NCBI RefSeq assembly: GCF_003362805.1
Contig: NZ_QNQT01000002.1
Coordinates: 310,001-374,000 of the forward strand
DNA: 64,000 bases
Direction: 5' to 3'
From: Neobacillus piezotolerans
Lineage (GTDB): Bacteria > Bacillota > Bacilli > Bacillales > Cytobacillaceae
A program made the translations under genes and the position numbers. The notes beneath the pieces are model-generated. The model ran no database searches, was not told the origin of the DNA, and was given only the letters and a program-made list of their open reading frames with translations. Shown here in pieces: positions 22,580 through 31,356 of this stretch; position 1 is the first letter of the stretch; the number at the start of each line of letters is the position of its first letter.

Positions 22580-25500
22580 TTATCTTAACAGGACCAGGTC
22601 CCGCAATTCCTCGGTCGATAGTTCGGTAATCCAGTTTTCGCTCTGGATAATCTGGTCATTAAGGTGCTGTTTTTTCTCAAGCATCGCATCGATTTTCTCT
22701 TCCAGCGTCCCTGTGCATATCAGTTTATGGACGTGGACGAACAGCTGCTGCCCAATCCGGTAGGCCCGGTCTGTCGCCTGGTTTTCGACGGCCGGGTTCC
22801 ACCAGCGGTCGTAGTGGATGACATGGTTCGCGGCAGTCAGGTTAAGCCCCGTTCCGCCGGCCTTCAGGCTCAGCAGGAATACCGGGAATTCATGTTCCTG
22901 GAATTTCGCGATCATTTCATCCCGTTTCGCTTTTGGCACGCCGCCATTCAAAAATGGCGCATCAATTCCAAACTTTCTTTTCAACGCGGCTTTAATCATT
23001 TCGCCCATTTCAATATACTGGGTAAAAATCAGGCAGCTTTCGCCCTGTTCGAGGACAGCGTCCACAAGATCCACAAGTTTCTCCATCTTAGCCGACCGGG
23101 TAATCAAATCCCGTCCGGAGGATCCGGCCCGGGCGGTTAAGCCTCCCAATCGTTTATCCCCGCCAACTAAATCCGAAACAGGGTGTACAGGGGCTTCCGG
23201 CGCTCCGGCAATTTCGTTTTCGGCATCAAGGCCTGTAAGGTCAGTTTCGTTTTGCCTAGCCGGTCCGACGCCTTCAGCTTCGCTTTTATCCGGCAAGCCA
23301 TCCATTTCTTGTTTCAAAATGAGGTCCGAAATGCCGCTGTCGCCATCCATTTCTTCGACAGGTTTCAAAATGAGTTCATCCGTTTCTTCCAGGGCATCCA
23401 GAATGCCCAAGGCGCCGGCTCTCCAGGATTCCTTCAAGTACAGGGCGGGATGGTTGCAGAGCTGCTTCAGCTTGCTTAAAAGCTGGAGGATCATTCCTTT
23501 CCGTTCAAAGCCGGTCAGCTTTTCAAGCTGGTTGAATGTATCCTGAACGAGCTGTTCATACAGTGACGCCTGCTCGGCGGTTAACGGGCAATATTCCTTC
23601 TGTTCCTGCTTATCAGGCAGGTTAAGCGCGACATCCTCATCCTTTTTCGTCCTCCTGAGAAGGAACGGGCGGATGAGGCCCTGAAGCTCGCGTACCTTTT
23701 CAGCCTTTTCTTCCTTTTCAATCGGAATGACAAATCGCTTCTGGAACTGTCCGAGGCTCCCTAGATAGCCGTGATTCGTAAAATCGAATATCGACCAGAG
23801 CTCCGATAGGCGGTTTTCCATCGGCGTCCCTGTCAGGGCGATGTGATGGCGCCCGCGCAGCTTCCGGACAGCCCGGGATTGCTTTGTGTTAGCGTTTTTA
23901 ATGTTTTGCGCTTCGTCAATCGCAATCACTCCCCATTCCATCCGGCTGAACTCTTCCTCATCGAGATGGCTCAGCCCATACGAGGTCAGGACGACATCGC
24001 TTCCGGCAGCCGTTTCGGCGAAGTTGTCTCCTTTTAGCCTGTTGGAGCCGTAATGGAGATGGACGCGCAGGCTTGGGGCAAAGCGCTCCAGCTCCTTTTG
24101 CCAGTTTCCGAGTACCGAAGTCGGACAAATGATGAGCGCGGGCGCCTCTGTGCCTTCGCCCAAACTTCCTGCTTCGGCGGCTTTTTCTTTTACCGAAAGA
24201 AGGTAGGAAATGAGCTGGATGGTTTTCCCGAGGCCCATGTCGTCGGCGAGGACCGCGCCAAAGCCGAATTGGCGCAGGAACAGGAGCCAGCTCATCCCTT
24301 GCTGCTGGTATGGTCGCAGCGTCCCATGCAGGCCTGCAGGCACTTCCGCCAGGGGAATTTCCTTAATCTCGCCAAGCTGCTTGATCATTTGTTTCCATTG
24401 CCTGTTCAGTTCGATTTGGATTTTCGCGAATGCGCGCGGGTTCTCGAGCTCGTCGCCCTCGGGTTCATCGACAAGCTCCTGTTCAAGCAGGTCGCGGACA
24501 TGGAGGCCATCCCGTTCGGCCTTCTTCATTATTTCCTGGATTTGGCGGATGAAGTTCGGGTCGAGCTTCACCCAGCGCCCGCGTACGTAAACGAGCCTGC
24601 GTTTTTCTTCCACAAGTGAACGGAATTCGTCCTCGCTTAGATCAACGCCGTTCATCGAGAAACGCCAGTTGAAATCAAGCATGGCGTCAAGGCCGACGAA
24701 TGATGGGCGATGGCTCGCCGTTCCCTTGAGCGATGCCTTGACGCGCAGGTTGGCATTTTTCATCGCCTGCCACCAGCCAGGAAGCAGGATTTCGACCCCG
24801 AGCGCCAGCAGCATTTCGCTTGATTCGGTTAAAAAGACCCACGCTTCCTCCTCGGAAAGGGAGGTCTTCAGCCTGCCATATACCCCAAGCGATGGGATGA
24901 GCCCGACCCAGCGCTCTTCCTCGCGTTCGGCCTTTTCCAAAAACGGGCGCCAGGAGGCAGGGACAGCGGGATCATCGGAACGGTACAGGTCATCAGGGTC
25001 CTTTTTCCCGCGTAAAAATGTCTCGAGCAGCCAGAAGCCCTCGCCATCTTCAGGCTCGTCAAGGCGAAGCCCGACCGTGAACGGCGCCCCGTTCTCCTTG
25101 ATGCCGACCCATTCGAGCCAATTATCTTCGTCAAAATACCGGGCAAGCGCGGCCGCGGGAATATTGCTGCCTTCAAGCAGATCGAGCTTCGGGCCGAACA
25201 GTTCGCGCATTTCGGCGTTCCGGGTAAGATAAGAGTCGAGCGCCAAATTAAAGAGCTCCTCCACAAAATCGTAGGCGGTCATCCGGATGCTACCGGATTC
25301 AAGCTCCTGTTCCCAAAAAGAGCTGTCGAATTCGTCGCTCACCCTCCCCGGAAGGCGCCAGCGGAATGTTCCCGCTTCCCAGGCAGCGAAATCAGGAAGC
25401 CACTCTTTTTCAAGAATGCTTTCGTACAGAATGTGGGCGGATGCAAGGCAGATTTCAGCCGCTTCGTTCCAATCCCATTCAATAAAACGGTTGAACGATT

Positions 25501-25729
25501 CGCGCGCGAAGAGGGTTACAAGCTGCCAGGCGGTCAGTTCGATCAACTCAGCCCCGTCTTCCTTCACCGGATCCAGAAACGCGCCAAAGTAGCTTTCGGG
25601 ATGATGGCTGAACAATGGATATTTCCAGTAATCAGGCGTAAGCCATACGCCATTTTTCCCCTGTGCGCCAATCAGGCATTTATTTTCCTTGACAGTGACA
25701 ACCAATTTGATAAACGGTTCCTTATACAT
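22580..25729 (-). CDS. ywqA: SNF2-family DNA helicase/ATPase YwqA
   Basis: Swi2/Snf2 dsDNA translocase of 1049 residues. The N-terminal ~500 residues match bacterial YwqA-type SNF2 proteins. Helicase motifs are clear: motif I DDMGLGKTIQL, motif II DEAQNIKN, motif III LTGTPMENRLSELWSIFDF, motifs V-VI SLKAGGTGLNLTAANHVIHY and ATDRAYRIGQ. Between the two RecA lobes (about residues 765-865) lies an acidic low-complexity insertion (EEMDGDSGISDL, APEAPVHPVSDL). ATG 25729 overlaps the end of ywqB by 8 bp, with AAAGGAG further upstream, so the pair is one operon. The role is not settled; DNA repair or competence has been suggested for relatives. Confidence 0.93.
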   Translation of the reverse strand: MYKEPFIKLVVTVKENKCLIGAQGKNGVWLTPDYWKYPLFSHHPESYFGAFLDPVKEDGAELIELTAWQLVTLFARESFNRFIEWDWNEAAEICLASAHILYESILEKEWLPDFAAWEAGTFRWRLPGRVSDEFDSSFWEQELESGSIRMTAYDFVEELFNLALDSYLTRNAEMRELFGPKLDLLEGSNIPAAALARYFDEDNWLEWVGIKENGAPFTVGLRLDEPEDGEGFWLLETFLRGKKDPDDLYRSDDPAVPASWRPFLEKAEREEERWVGLIPSLGVYGRLKTSLSEEEAWVFLTESSEMLLALGVEILLPGWWQAMKNANLRVKASLKGTASHRPSFVGLDAMLDFNWRFSMNGVDLSEDEFRSLVEEKRRLVYVRGRWVKLDPNFIRQIQEIMKKAERDGLHVRDLLEQELVDEPEGDELENPRAFAKIQIELNRQWKQMIKQLGEIKEIPLAEVPAGLHGTLRPYQQQGMSWLLFLRQFGFGAVLADDMGLGKTIQLISYLLSVKEKAAEAGSLGEGTEAPALIICPTSVLGNWQKELERFAPSLRVHLHYGSNRLKGDNFAETAAGSDVVLTSYGLSHLDEEEFSRMEWGVIAIDEAQNIKNANTKQSRAVRKLRGRHHIALTGTPMENRLSELWSIFDFTNHGYLGSLGQFQKRFVIPIEKEEKAEKVRELQGLIRPFLLRRTKKDEDVALNLPDKQEQKEYCPLTAEQASLYEQLVQDTFNQLEKLTGFERKGMILQLLSKLKQLCNHPALYLKESWRAGALGILDALEETDELILKPVEEMDGDSGISDLILKQEMDGLPDKSEAEGVGPARQNETDLTGLDAENEIAGAPEAPVHPVSDLVGGDKRLGGLTARAGSSGRDLITRSAKMEKLVDLVDAVLEQGESCLIFTQYIEMGEMIKAALKRKFGIDAPFLNGGVPKAKRDEMIAKFQEHEFPVFLLSLKAGGTGLNLTAANHVIHYDRWWNPAVENQATDRAYRIGQQLFVHVHKLICTGTLEEKIDAMLEKKQHLNDQIIQSENWITELSTEELRDLVLLR

Positions 25730-27344
25730 CGATCAGCTTGCTCCTTTGGCATTCTTCATGGAAAGCGCGAAGCCGTTTCGTCCGTTCCAAAAGTTCTTCA
25801 AAAAACGCGTTCCATTCAGCCTGTCGCTTTTGTTTCTTATACAACGTCCGCAATTTCTTAAGCATCCGCACAGCGCTCTTATAGCCAGACCGGTTTTTTG
25901 CGGCAATTTGTTTTGCCGCGGCCTGGTGCAGCATCGAAATGACCGCTTCAGGCTTTTCCTTTTCCAGCACTTTCATCCTCGCGGTCGGCAGGTCCGTGTA
26001 CTGGTAGCCCATAAATGCCTGAAGATCCGCCCATTTCGCATAATCCCCGCGCTCGAACAAAAGGCTTCCGTACTCATAATAACTGTAAGGAAGAGCCTGC
26101 TGAAGGAGCCTTTCAAGAACGTCTCCGCGCCCGGTCCCTTCCACATAAGGGATGGCCGCGTCAAGGACAGCCCTCGCATACTGGGTGCGTGCCTGATAGC
26201 CGCCGATCAGCGCCAAAGTCCCCCGTAAATTATGGGACAGCACATCGATATAAGGAGCAGTCCGGCCCCACTCTTTCTGGGTGGACAGTTCTTCCGTCCA
26301 GTTAAGCAGGAACGGGGCTGTTTCCTGCCCGTCAAGGCCATCTAGGGATTCCAGCGCCAACATGTCTTCCTTCCGGAGGAAGTGGATATGCGCCATGGCA
26401 ATCTGAAGGGGGTGGCTGTTTTCTTCATCTTCCAAGTGGCTCGCGGTTTCCTCCAGCAGCCGTGTTTCGTCTTCGAGGTTCGCCTTCTTTTTTTTGAACA
26501 AAGCCGACCAAACGCCCATATAAAGGAATGCCCGTTCATACGGAACGAGCCGGAGCCCGGCCAAAAGCCCGCGGACATCTTCCTTTAGGCTCTCCAGAAA
26601 CGGATCGAACGAAAGCGGAAGCGGAAGGCCGGCCAATCTTTTGGCAATTCGTTCGGCCGCCCTTTGCAATTCATCGAATATATGCCCATAATACCTCTCC
26701 GCTGTTTCCGCATGATGGCGGAGTTCCGTTGACAGCCGGTCAAGTTCCCTGAAAGAATGGACAATCCCGGCAAGCTCATAAAGGAGCGCCCACACCTCGC
26801 CGCGTGGCGCTCCGGCCCTTACCCGGCGCCAGTGGATCCCGAATAGCTCCCCGACCACATACGGATTCAAATGATTCTTCGACCGCATAATCGTATCAAA
26901 ACTCTCCGAGAACGAATGAAGCCAAACTTGGTAATCCGGTTCCGCCGCCCCTGCGGATTTCATTAAGTCACGAGCCCGCTGCATTCCCCAGCTAGCGGCT
27001 TCCTTCTTTTCCTTCACAGGATAGCGCCAATCTTCAATCCACTCGGCCACGCTGCCTTCCCGTCCATACGCGGCGAAAAACACCGCGATTTGATGCCGGC
27101 AAATCCCGCGCGCCGGACATGAGCACTCACTCATATCGAAGAACTGCAGCTCAAGCCGCACCCTCACCGGCATCACATCCTGGACCACCGCCGTAACGGT
27201 CTCTTCATCCATTCGCAGCTGCGAAACAAGCCCCTGCCGATACAAAAGCATGCCTTTCTGGATAAGCCGCGCATCTTCTTCCGAATGCGGCGACAGCATA
27301 TCCCGAAGCCGTTCCGACAATACCGCCAGTTGTTCATTCCGCAT
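25722..27344 (-). CDS. ywqB: SWIM zinc-finger protein YwqB
   Basis: A 540-residue protein with a SWIM-type zinc finger near residues 62-85: FFDMSECSCPARGICRHQ, giving CxC...CxH. SWIM domains are found with SNF2 ATPases and bind DNA or protein. The remainder is helical with no known domain. ywqB directly precedes and overlaps ywqA, as in B. subtilis, so they likely act together. ATG 27344 follows GGGGGTG five bases upstream. A TATAAT sequence on the minus strand (27558-27553) may be the operon's -10, though its -35 is poor. Confidence 0.9.
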   Translation of the reverse strand: MRNEQLAVLSERLRDMLSPHSEEDARLIQKGMLLYRQGLVSQLRMDEETVTAVVQDVMPVRVRLELQFFDMSECSCPARGICRHQIAVFFAAYGREGSVAEWIEDWRYPVKEKKEAASWGMQRARDLMKSAGAAEPDYQVWLHSFSESFDTIMRSKNHLNPYVVGELFGIHWRRVRAGAPRGEVWALLYELAGIVHSFRELDRLSTELRHHAETAERYYGHIFDELQRAAERIAKRLAGLPLPLSFDPFLESLKEDVRGLLAGLRLVPYERAFLYMGVWSALFKKKKANLEDETRLLEETASHLEDEENSHPLQIAMAHIHFLRKEDMLALESLDGLDGQETAPFLLNWTEELSTQKEWGRTAPYIDVLSHNLRGTLALIGGYQARTQYARAVLDAAIPYVEGTGRGDVLERLLQQALPYSYYEYGSLLFERGDYAKWADLQAFMGYQYTDLPTARMKVLEKEKPEAVISMLHQAAAKQIAAKNRSGYKSAVRMLKKLRTLYKKQKRQAEWNAFFEELLERTKRLRAFHEECQRSKLIDV

Positions 27345-27783
27345 CCGAACACCCCCATTTTTTTAAAATGAACCCTTGTTTCTGCCCGAGGCTTTCCATT
27401 GCTACGGACAAGGGATACAATCCGATACATGTTTGCGTTACGCCCGTTCTTGCATGCGCATCATTTCCTACGCCCACCGATTCCATGCTGATCCAGAATC
27501 ACAGGCTTTTTTCGCGAATGGAACTTCCACTGGGCGAAAACCATATTCTTTTATTATACCCAAAACCGGCTCCCCACAGAAACCCCCGTGTATATTTTCG
27601 CGGAAATGGCCTTTCCGTCAGAAAAAAGATGTCGGTTTCGAAGACTATTACGGGAGCATCCATCTAATCGGTTTACTAGTTTTAAATAAGGGACGGGCGG
27701 GAAAAGTAGCTTCAAAGCATTACAGCTCTAGCTGTGGTCGAATTTTGTCACAAAATAGCCAACTATGCAGTTATTGGAATTGA
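27345..27783. other. ~440-bp intergenic region between ywqB and the next small gene
   Basis: Apart from the minus-strand TATAAT near 27553-27558 noted for ywqB, no supported feature is seen. ORFs here overlap each other, have no ribosome sites and show no recognisable sequence. Confidence 0.5.
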
Positions 27784-27812
27784 TTTACATTCGACAAAAT
27801 TTTTAATAGAAT
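27784..27812 (+). promoter_or_regulatory. Sigma-A promoter of the 54-residue gene
   Basis: TTTACA at 27784-27789 and TAGAAT at 27807-27812 with a 17-bp spacer. It shows that an ATG at 27811 cannot be the start of the following ORF, since it lies in the -10. Confidence 0.65.
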
Positions 27813-27846
27813 GATAAAAAGAGCGAAAAGGAGGAGAAAAGGCGCG

Positions 27847-28011
27847 GTGAAGGAAAACAGCAATGAAAACGGCCAAAGCATCTTTATAGAAATCCTGAAA
27901 AAGGCCTATGATAAAGGACGAACTGAAAACGGAATGACGTCCAAGAAAATGATCGAAGAGTTGAAAGTAGACTTAAAAAATATGCCGATTGCTCAATCGG
28001 ATACAATATAA
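27847..28011 (+). CDS. Small conserved-looking protein of unknown function (54 aa)
   Basis: GTG 27847 starts a 54-codon ORF behind GGAGGAGAAAAGG (double purine-rich site) and about 30 bases after the predicted transcription start; a terminator follows at once. The complete small transcription unit argues for a real gene. The peptide is charged and helical: SIFIEILKKAYDKGRTENGM then TSKKMIEELKVDLKNM. No family recognised. The EILKKAYDKGR segment is of a kind seen in small Bacillus regulatory proteins, but I do not assign a role. Confidence 0.7.
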   Translation: MKENSNENGQSIFIEILKKAYDKGRTENGMTSKKMIEELKVDLKNMPIAQSDTI

Positions 28012-28016
28012 AGGGG

Positions 28017-28052
28017 AAGGAGGGGTGCATGGCATCCCTCCTTTTCAATTTT
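28017..28052 (+). terminator. Terminator of the 54-residue gene
   Basis: AAGGAGGG (28017-28024) pairs with CCCTCCTT (28036-28043), followed by TTCAATTTTT, six bases after the stop. Confidence 0.82.
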
Positions 28053-28133
28053 TCCGGCTATTAACCTATGTGTGTCCGCCCAATTTAATTTCCTTCCGAT
28101 CAGGTTGGATAATAAAATTTAAAATCCTTCGGG

Positions 28134-28622
28134 TTAATACGATATAACTATTTCTCTTTTCAGCTTTTCCTTCGCCCCCTTCCTCCAGCTTTTTACCGCG
28201 GATGCGCTGACATCCTCTTTTTCGGCAATTTCTTTTATAGACAGGCACTCAAGGCATGTATACAGAACCCATTTTTTCTGATTTTCGGTAAGGCCTTTGC
28301 AATAGGAGAGAAGAAGCATTTCGGAAAGGGTTTCGTCTTCGGCGGAATCGCCAGCCATTTCCCAAAATTCTTCGCTAGGAAAAACGGTTCTTTCCGCAAA
28401 GGCAGATGCTTTTGTGAGTTCCGACATGATCCGTCCTCGAATAAAGCTGTAGGCGTATCCTTCGAAACTCCCTTTTTCCGGATTGAATCCCTTTGTCGCT
28501 TCCCAAAGTGCGATCAAGCCTGTTTGGTAAAATTCATCCTTGTTTTTATAAATTTGCAGGGAACGGATGATACTGGTAATCATTGGCGCATACTGGTGCG
28601 CCAGGTATTCAAAGCTTTCCAC
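28134..28622 (-). CDS. Alternative sigma-70 family sigma factor
   Basis: A 162-residue two-domain sigma factor. Region 2 is at about 20-75 (DEFYQTGLIALWEATKGFN, GYAYSFIRGRIMSEL) and region 4 at 105-160 with the helix-turn-helix SIKEIAEKEDVSASAVKSWR. GTG 28622 (MESFEYLAHQY) is chosen because AAAGG lies seven bases upstream and residues further up (to 28724) do not look like sigma factor. The type recalls small SigH/ComX-like sigma factors of Firmicutes, some of which drive competence genes. No anti-sigma gene is adjacent. Target promoters are unknown. Confidence 0.85.
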   Translation of the reverse strand: MESFEYLAHQYAPMITSIIRSLQIYKNKDEFYQTGLIALWEATKGFNPEKGSFEGYAYSFIRGRIMSELTKASAFAERTVFPSEEFWEMAGDSAEDETLSEMLLLSYCKGLTENQKKWVLYTCLECLSIKEIAEKEDVSASAVKSWRKGAKEKLKREIVISY

Positions 28623-28975
28623 TTGCGTTCCTTTCAGGAAAGCGCGCTTGCCATTGTATTCCCGGGTACATCCAACATACAGCCTGCCAAATTTTTTGAC
28701 GATTCGCGGAAATTTAATTTTCAAAGGGAAAAGCGGTTGAAAATAGGATTTTTCGTAGGGGATAAAAGGTGTTTTAAGCTGAAAAGCAGTTCAAAATCAT
28801 CATTTTCGCTCTTTTTAAAAATATTGCGAAAACTTTTCGACAAGGATGCCAATAAAGACCGGCTAAGACTTAAGACTTAGAAGCTTTTACATTTGCAGGC
28901 TGTGGAAACACATGGCATTTTCATGTATTGTTAAGGCAGGAAGAAAAAACTTCCATGAAAAAACTTACAATGTGT
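28623..28975. other. ~350-bp gap between the sigma factor and xpaC
   Basis: Holds the leader of the minus-strand sigma-factor gene and, at its right edge, the promoter of xpaC. No terminator or small ORF with a ribosome site is supported. Confidence 0.4.
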
Positions 28976-29002
28976 TGAAACAATTTCAATGCTCTGAACG
29001 TA
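28976..29002 (+). promoter_or_regulatory. ECF sigma (sigma-W-like) promoter of xpaC-telA
   Basis: TGAAAC at 28976-28981 and CGTA at 28999-29002 with a 17-bp spacer. This fits the ECF consensus TGAAAC-N16/17-CGTA used by sigma-W and related factors for envelope stress. The start codon is 42 bp downstream. Confidence 0.62.
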
Positions 29003-29044
29003 CTTACAAGTACACGATCAATAGAGTCAGGAGTCGATATTGAT

Positions 29045-29701
29045 ATGAATCCATTTTTATCATTTTTATTGCGGACTTCCATCGCCATCCCGACCGCCTT
29101 CACGGCGGGTTTAGTCAGCTTATTTGGGTTTCATGTTAGTTGGGGGCTTTCAGCGGGGATATCGATTGCTGGGGGAATCGCCGCTTACAAAACTGTCGGG
29201 ATGTATACCAACTCGCAGTTTTTGAAACAGCACCGGCTGACCCGGAAGGAATATCGTTATATAAAGCAGAATTTAGAAGAAGGGAAGCGGAAAATCAACC
29301 GCCTCCACAAGGCTCTTTTTACAATAAAGAATCTGCCGTCATTGAAGCAGCGGATTGACCTTTTAAGGGTAACGAAGAAAATCTATAAGCTGACGAAGGA
29401 TGAGCCAAGGCGTTTTTACAAAGCAGAGCGCTTTTACTTTTCCCACCTTGATTCACTTATCGAGCTTGCGGAAAAATACGCTTTCCTCTCCACGCAGCCG
29501 AAGCGGAGCCCCGAGCTGGGATTGATGCTCCATGAGACGCAGCGTACACTCGACAGCCTGTCCGATGCGGTTGAACAGGACTTGTACCACATAATCAAGG
29601 ACGACATCGACACCCTGGATTTTGAAATCGATGTTGCGAAGCAGGTGCTTGAAAATCGGAATAGCGCGAAATTCATTGAGGAAAACAGGAGGACGAAATG
29701 A
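29045..29701 (+). CDS. xpaC: XpaC-family membrane protein
   Basis: A 218-residue protein with one or two N-terminal membrane helices (about residues 5-52, [20 protein letters not shown] and [17 protein letters not shown]) and a helical cytoplasmic part rich in Lys, Arg and Glu. It matches the XpaC family, named for 5-bromo-4-chloroindolyl phosphate hydrolysis, although an enzymatic role is doubtful. It overlaps telA by ATGA and shares the ECF-type promoter, as xpaC and yaaN pair in B. subtilis. AGGAG lies eleven bases before ATG 29045. Confidence 0.85.
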   Translation: MNPFLSFLLRTSIAIPTAFTAGLVSLFGFHVSWGLSAGISIAGGIAAYKTVGMYTNSQFLKQHRLTRKEYRYIKQNLEEGKRKINRLHKALFTIKNLPSLKQRIDLLRVTKKIYKLTKDEPRRFYKAERFYFSHLDSLIELAEKYAFLSTQPKRSPELGLMLHETQRTLDSLSDAVEQDLYHIIKDDIDTLDFEIDVAKQVLENRNSAKFIEENRRTK

Positions 29702-30879
29702 ACGAAAATAATTCAGCTGCCATGAATACAAATAATCTATTGGATGATATATTGTCGGACCCATTCGGGGCGAAGGAAAATGAGGCTCTGGCCCCGGCTC
29801 CCGCGGATGGTGAACGGCAACAGGTCAGGCTGATCGATGTGCTTCCTGAAGAAAACAAGGCGCGGGCTTTGCAGCTCGCTAGCCAAATCGATCCGAAAAA
29901 CCATCAGGCGATGATTTCCTACGGGACACAGGCGCAGGCAAAGCTTCTTACGTTCTCGAACACGATGCTTGAACATGTCCAGAAAAAGGACGTCGGCGAG
30001 ATCGGGGAAATCATCAACGATCTCATGAAACGTTTGTCAGATGTAAACCCCGATGAATTGAATGAAGCGAAGAAATCGCTGATTTCCAGGATGTTCGGGA
30101 AAATGTCCAATTCGATCCAGGAAGTGCTGTCGAAGTACCAGAAAACAGGCGCGCAAATTGACCGTATTTCCGTCAGGCTTGACCGCAGCAAAAACACCCT
30201 TCTCGCGGACATCGCGATGCTTGAAAAGCTGTATGAGTACAATAAGGAATACTTTAATGCGCTGAACGTTTACATCGCAGCGGGTGAATTGAAGTATGAG
30301 GAGCTCCAGCGGGACGTCATTCCAGCCTTGAGAAAGGAAGCAGAGGCGTCCGGGGACCAAATGAAGTTCCAGGAAGTCAATGACATGCTGCAATTTGCCG
30401 ACCGGCTGGATAAGCGGGTCCACGATTTGAAGCTGAGCCGCGAAATGACAATCCAGAGCGCGCCGCAAATTCGCCTGATCCAAAACACGAACCAGGCGCT
30501 CGCTGAAAAAATCCAGTCGTCCATCATGACGGCCATCCCGCTTTGGAAAAACCAGGTCGCCATCGCCCTGACGCTCATCAGGCAGCGCCACGCGGTTGAA
30601 GCCCAGAAGCAGGTTGCGAAAACAACAAACGAACTGCTTTTGAAAAACGCGGAAATGCTGAAGACGAACACAATCGAGACAGCCCGTGAGAACGAACGCG
30701 GCATCGTCGAAATCGAAACATTGAAGCGGACGCAGGAAAGCCTTGTTTCCACTCTTGAGGAAACGCTCCGCATCCAGGAGGAAGGCCGCACTAAGCGCCG
30801 CCAGGCCGAGCATGACCTTTCCCTCATGGAAAGCGGCCTAAGGCAGAAACTGCTGGAAATCAAGGGAGATACGAAATAG
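29698..30879 (+). CDS. telA: TelA/KlaA family toxic-anion resistance protein (YaaN-like)
   Basis: A 393-residue, almost entirely helical cytoplasmic protein of the TelA/YaaN family, associated with tellurite and other envelope or toxic-anion stress. Family landmarks include [20 protein letters not shown] near residues 58-77, [20 protein letters not shown] in the middle and [20 protein letters not shown] near 280-300. It begins within the xpaC stop (ATGA) and ends with a strong terminator, so xpaC-telA is a two-gene unit. The exact molecular function is not known. Confidence 0.93.
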   Translation: MNENNSAAMNTNNLLDDILSDPFGAKENEALAPAPADGERQQVRLIDVLPEENKARALQLASQIDPKNHQAMISYGTQAQAKLLTFSNTMLEHVQKKDVGEIGEIINDLMKRLSDVNPDELNEAKKSLISRMFGKMSNSIQEVLSKYQKTGAQIDRISVRLDRSKNTLLADIAMLEKLYEYNKEYFNALNVYIAAGELKYEELQRDVIPALRKEAEASGDQMKFQEVNDMLQFADRLDKRVHDLKLSREMTIQSAPQIRLIQNTNQALAEKIQSSIMTAIPLWKNQVAIALTLIRQRHAVEAQKQVAKTTNELLLKNAEMLKTNTIETARENERGIVEIETLKRTQESLVSTLEETLRIQEEGRTKRRQAEHDLSLMESGLRQKLLEIKGDTK

Positions 30880-30887
30880 TGAATTAA

Positions 30888-30917
30888 CTGCCGGCTGGGG
30901 CCGGCAGTTCTGTTTTT
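30888..30917 (+). terminator. xpaC-telA terminator
   Basis: Perfect stem CTGCCGGC TGGG GCCGGCAG (30888-30907), followed by TTCTGTTTTT. Confidence 0.85.
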
Positions 30918-30979
30918 AAGGATAGGTTGATGGCTTATTAAGTAACTAGTGGAAACCCGAACCGGTAGGGGAGAGGGAC

Positions 30980-31040
30980 TAGTGATTAATCACTATGCGG
31001 AGTTCCGGAAAATAGTAGGTGTCAGACGCTTACTATTTTT
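30980..31040. other. Palindrome plus AT-rich hairpin in telA-CPBP gap
   Basis: TAGTGATTAATCACTA at 30980-30995 is a perfect 16-bp palindrome. It is followed by AAAATAGTA (31009-31017) and TACTATTTT (31031-31039), a perfect 9-bp inverted repeat with a 13-nt loop ending in T residues. GGACTA (30976) and TAGTCC (31054) could pair around both. No ORF uses the region. Confidence 0.55.
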
Positions 31041-31225
31041 GAAGCTTGCGGTATAGTCCTACTTTGCTAGTCACTCCACAAACGGATACGGAGTTTTGAG
31101 AGCGGCAAACTCGTCCATGCAAAGTACTCAAATTATACCTATTTTCACTGTTTCAAAATACGGAATTTCGCCTTTTTTTTCACAAACAAATTCCTTAAAA
31201 CCCATAAAAGATGCATTAAAATCAT

Positions 31226-31251
31226 AAATCAATCAAACGTTTGATTGATTT
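31226..31251. promoter_or_regulatory. Perfect 26-bp palindrome, copy 2
   Basis: Symmetric about 31238/31239; its core TCAATCAAACGTTTGATTGA (31229-31248) is identical to copy 1 at 20649-20668, with different outer bases (AAA and TTT). Here it lies 106 bp upstream of a 30-residue ORF and could be its operator, or that of the CPBP gene. It looks like a TetR- or LacI-type site; no such regulator gene is in the window. Confidence 0.72.
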
Positions 31252-31356
31252 TCCGCGTGTCGGAAAATGTTGAATGAAATGACACAAAATTTCTTAATGC
31301 CTGGGTGACCATCTTATGGTAAAGTAGTGAAAAATAATTAATTTTAGGAGAGTTAA

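Noticed and set aside
22664-25861. Plus-strand ORFs over ywqA
   Set aside because: They lie opposite the SNF2 gene, whose helicase motifs are intact; composition-driven shadows.
26015-26752. ORFs on both strands inside ywqB
   Set aside because: Overlapped by the SWIM-finger protein gene and lacking starts with ribosome sites.
27811-27846. ATG start for the 54-residue protein at 27811
   Set aside because: It falls in the -10 element (TAGAAT) of the predicted promoter, so it would not be in the mRNA.
28623-28724. N-terminal extension of the sigma factor
   Set aside because: The extension is basic and unlike sigma region 2, and a well-placed AAAGG site supports GTG 28622.
30960-31100. T-box leader or other known riboswitch
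   Set aside because: Palindromes are present, but no T-box sequence or other class-specific core could be found.
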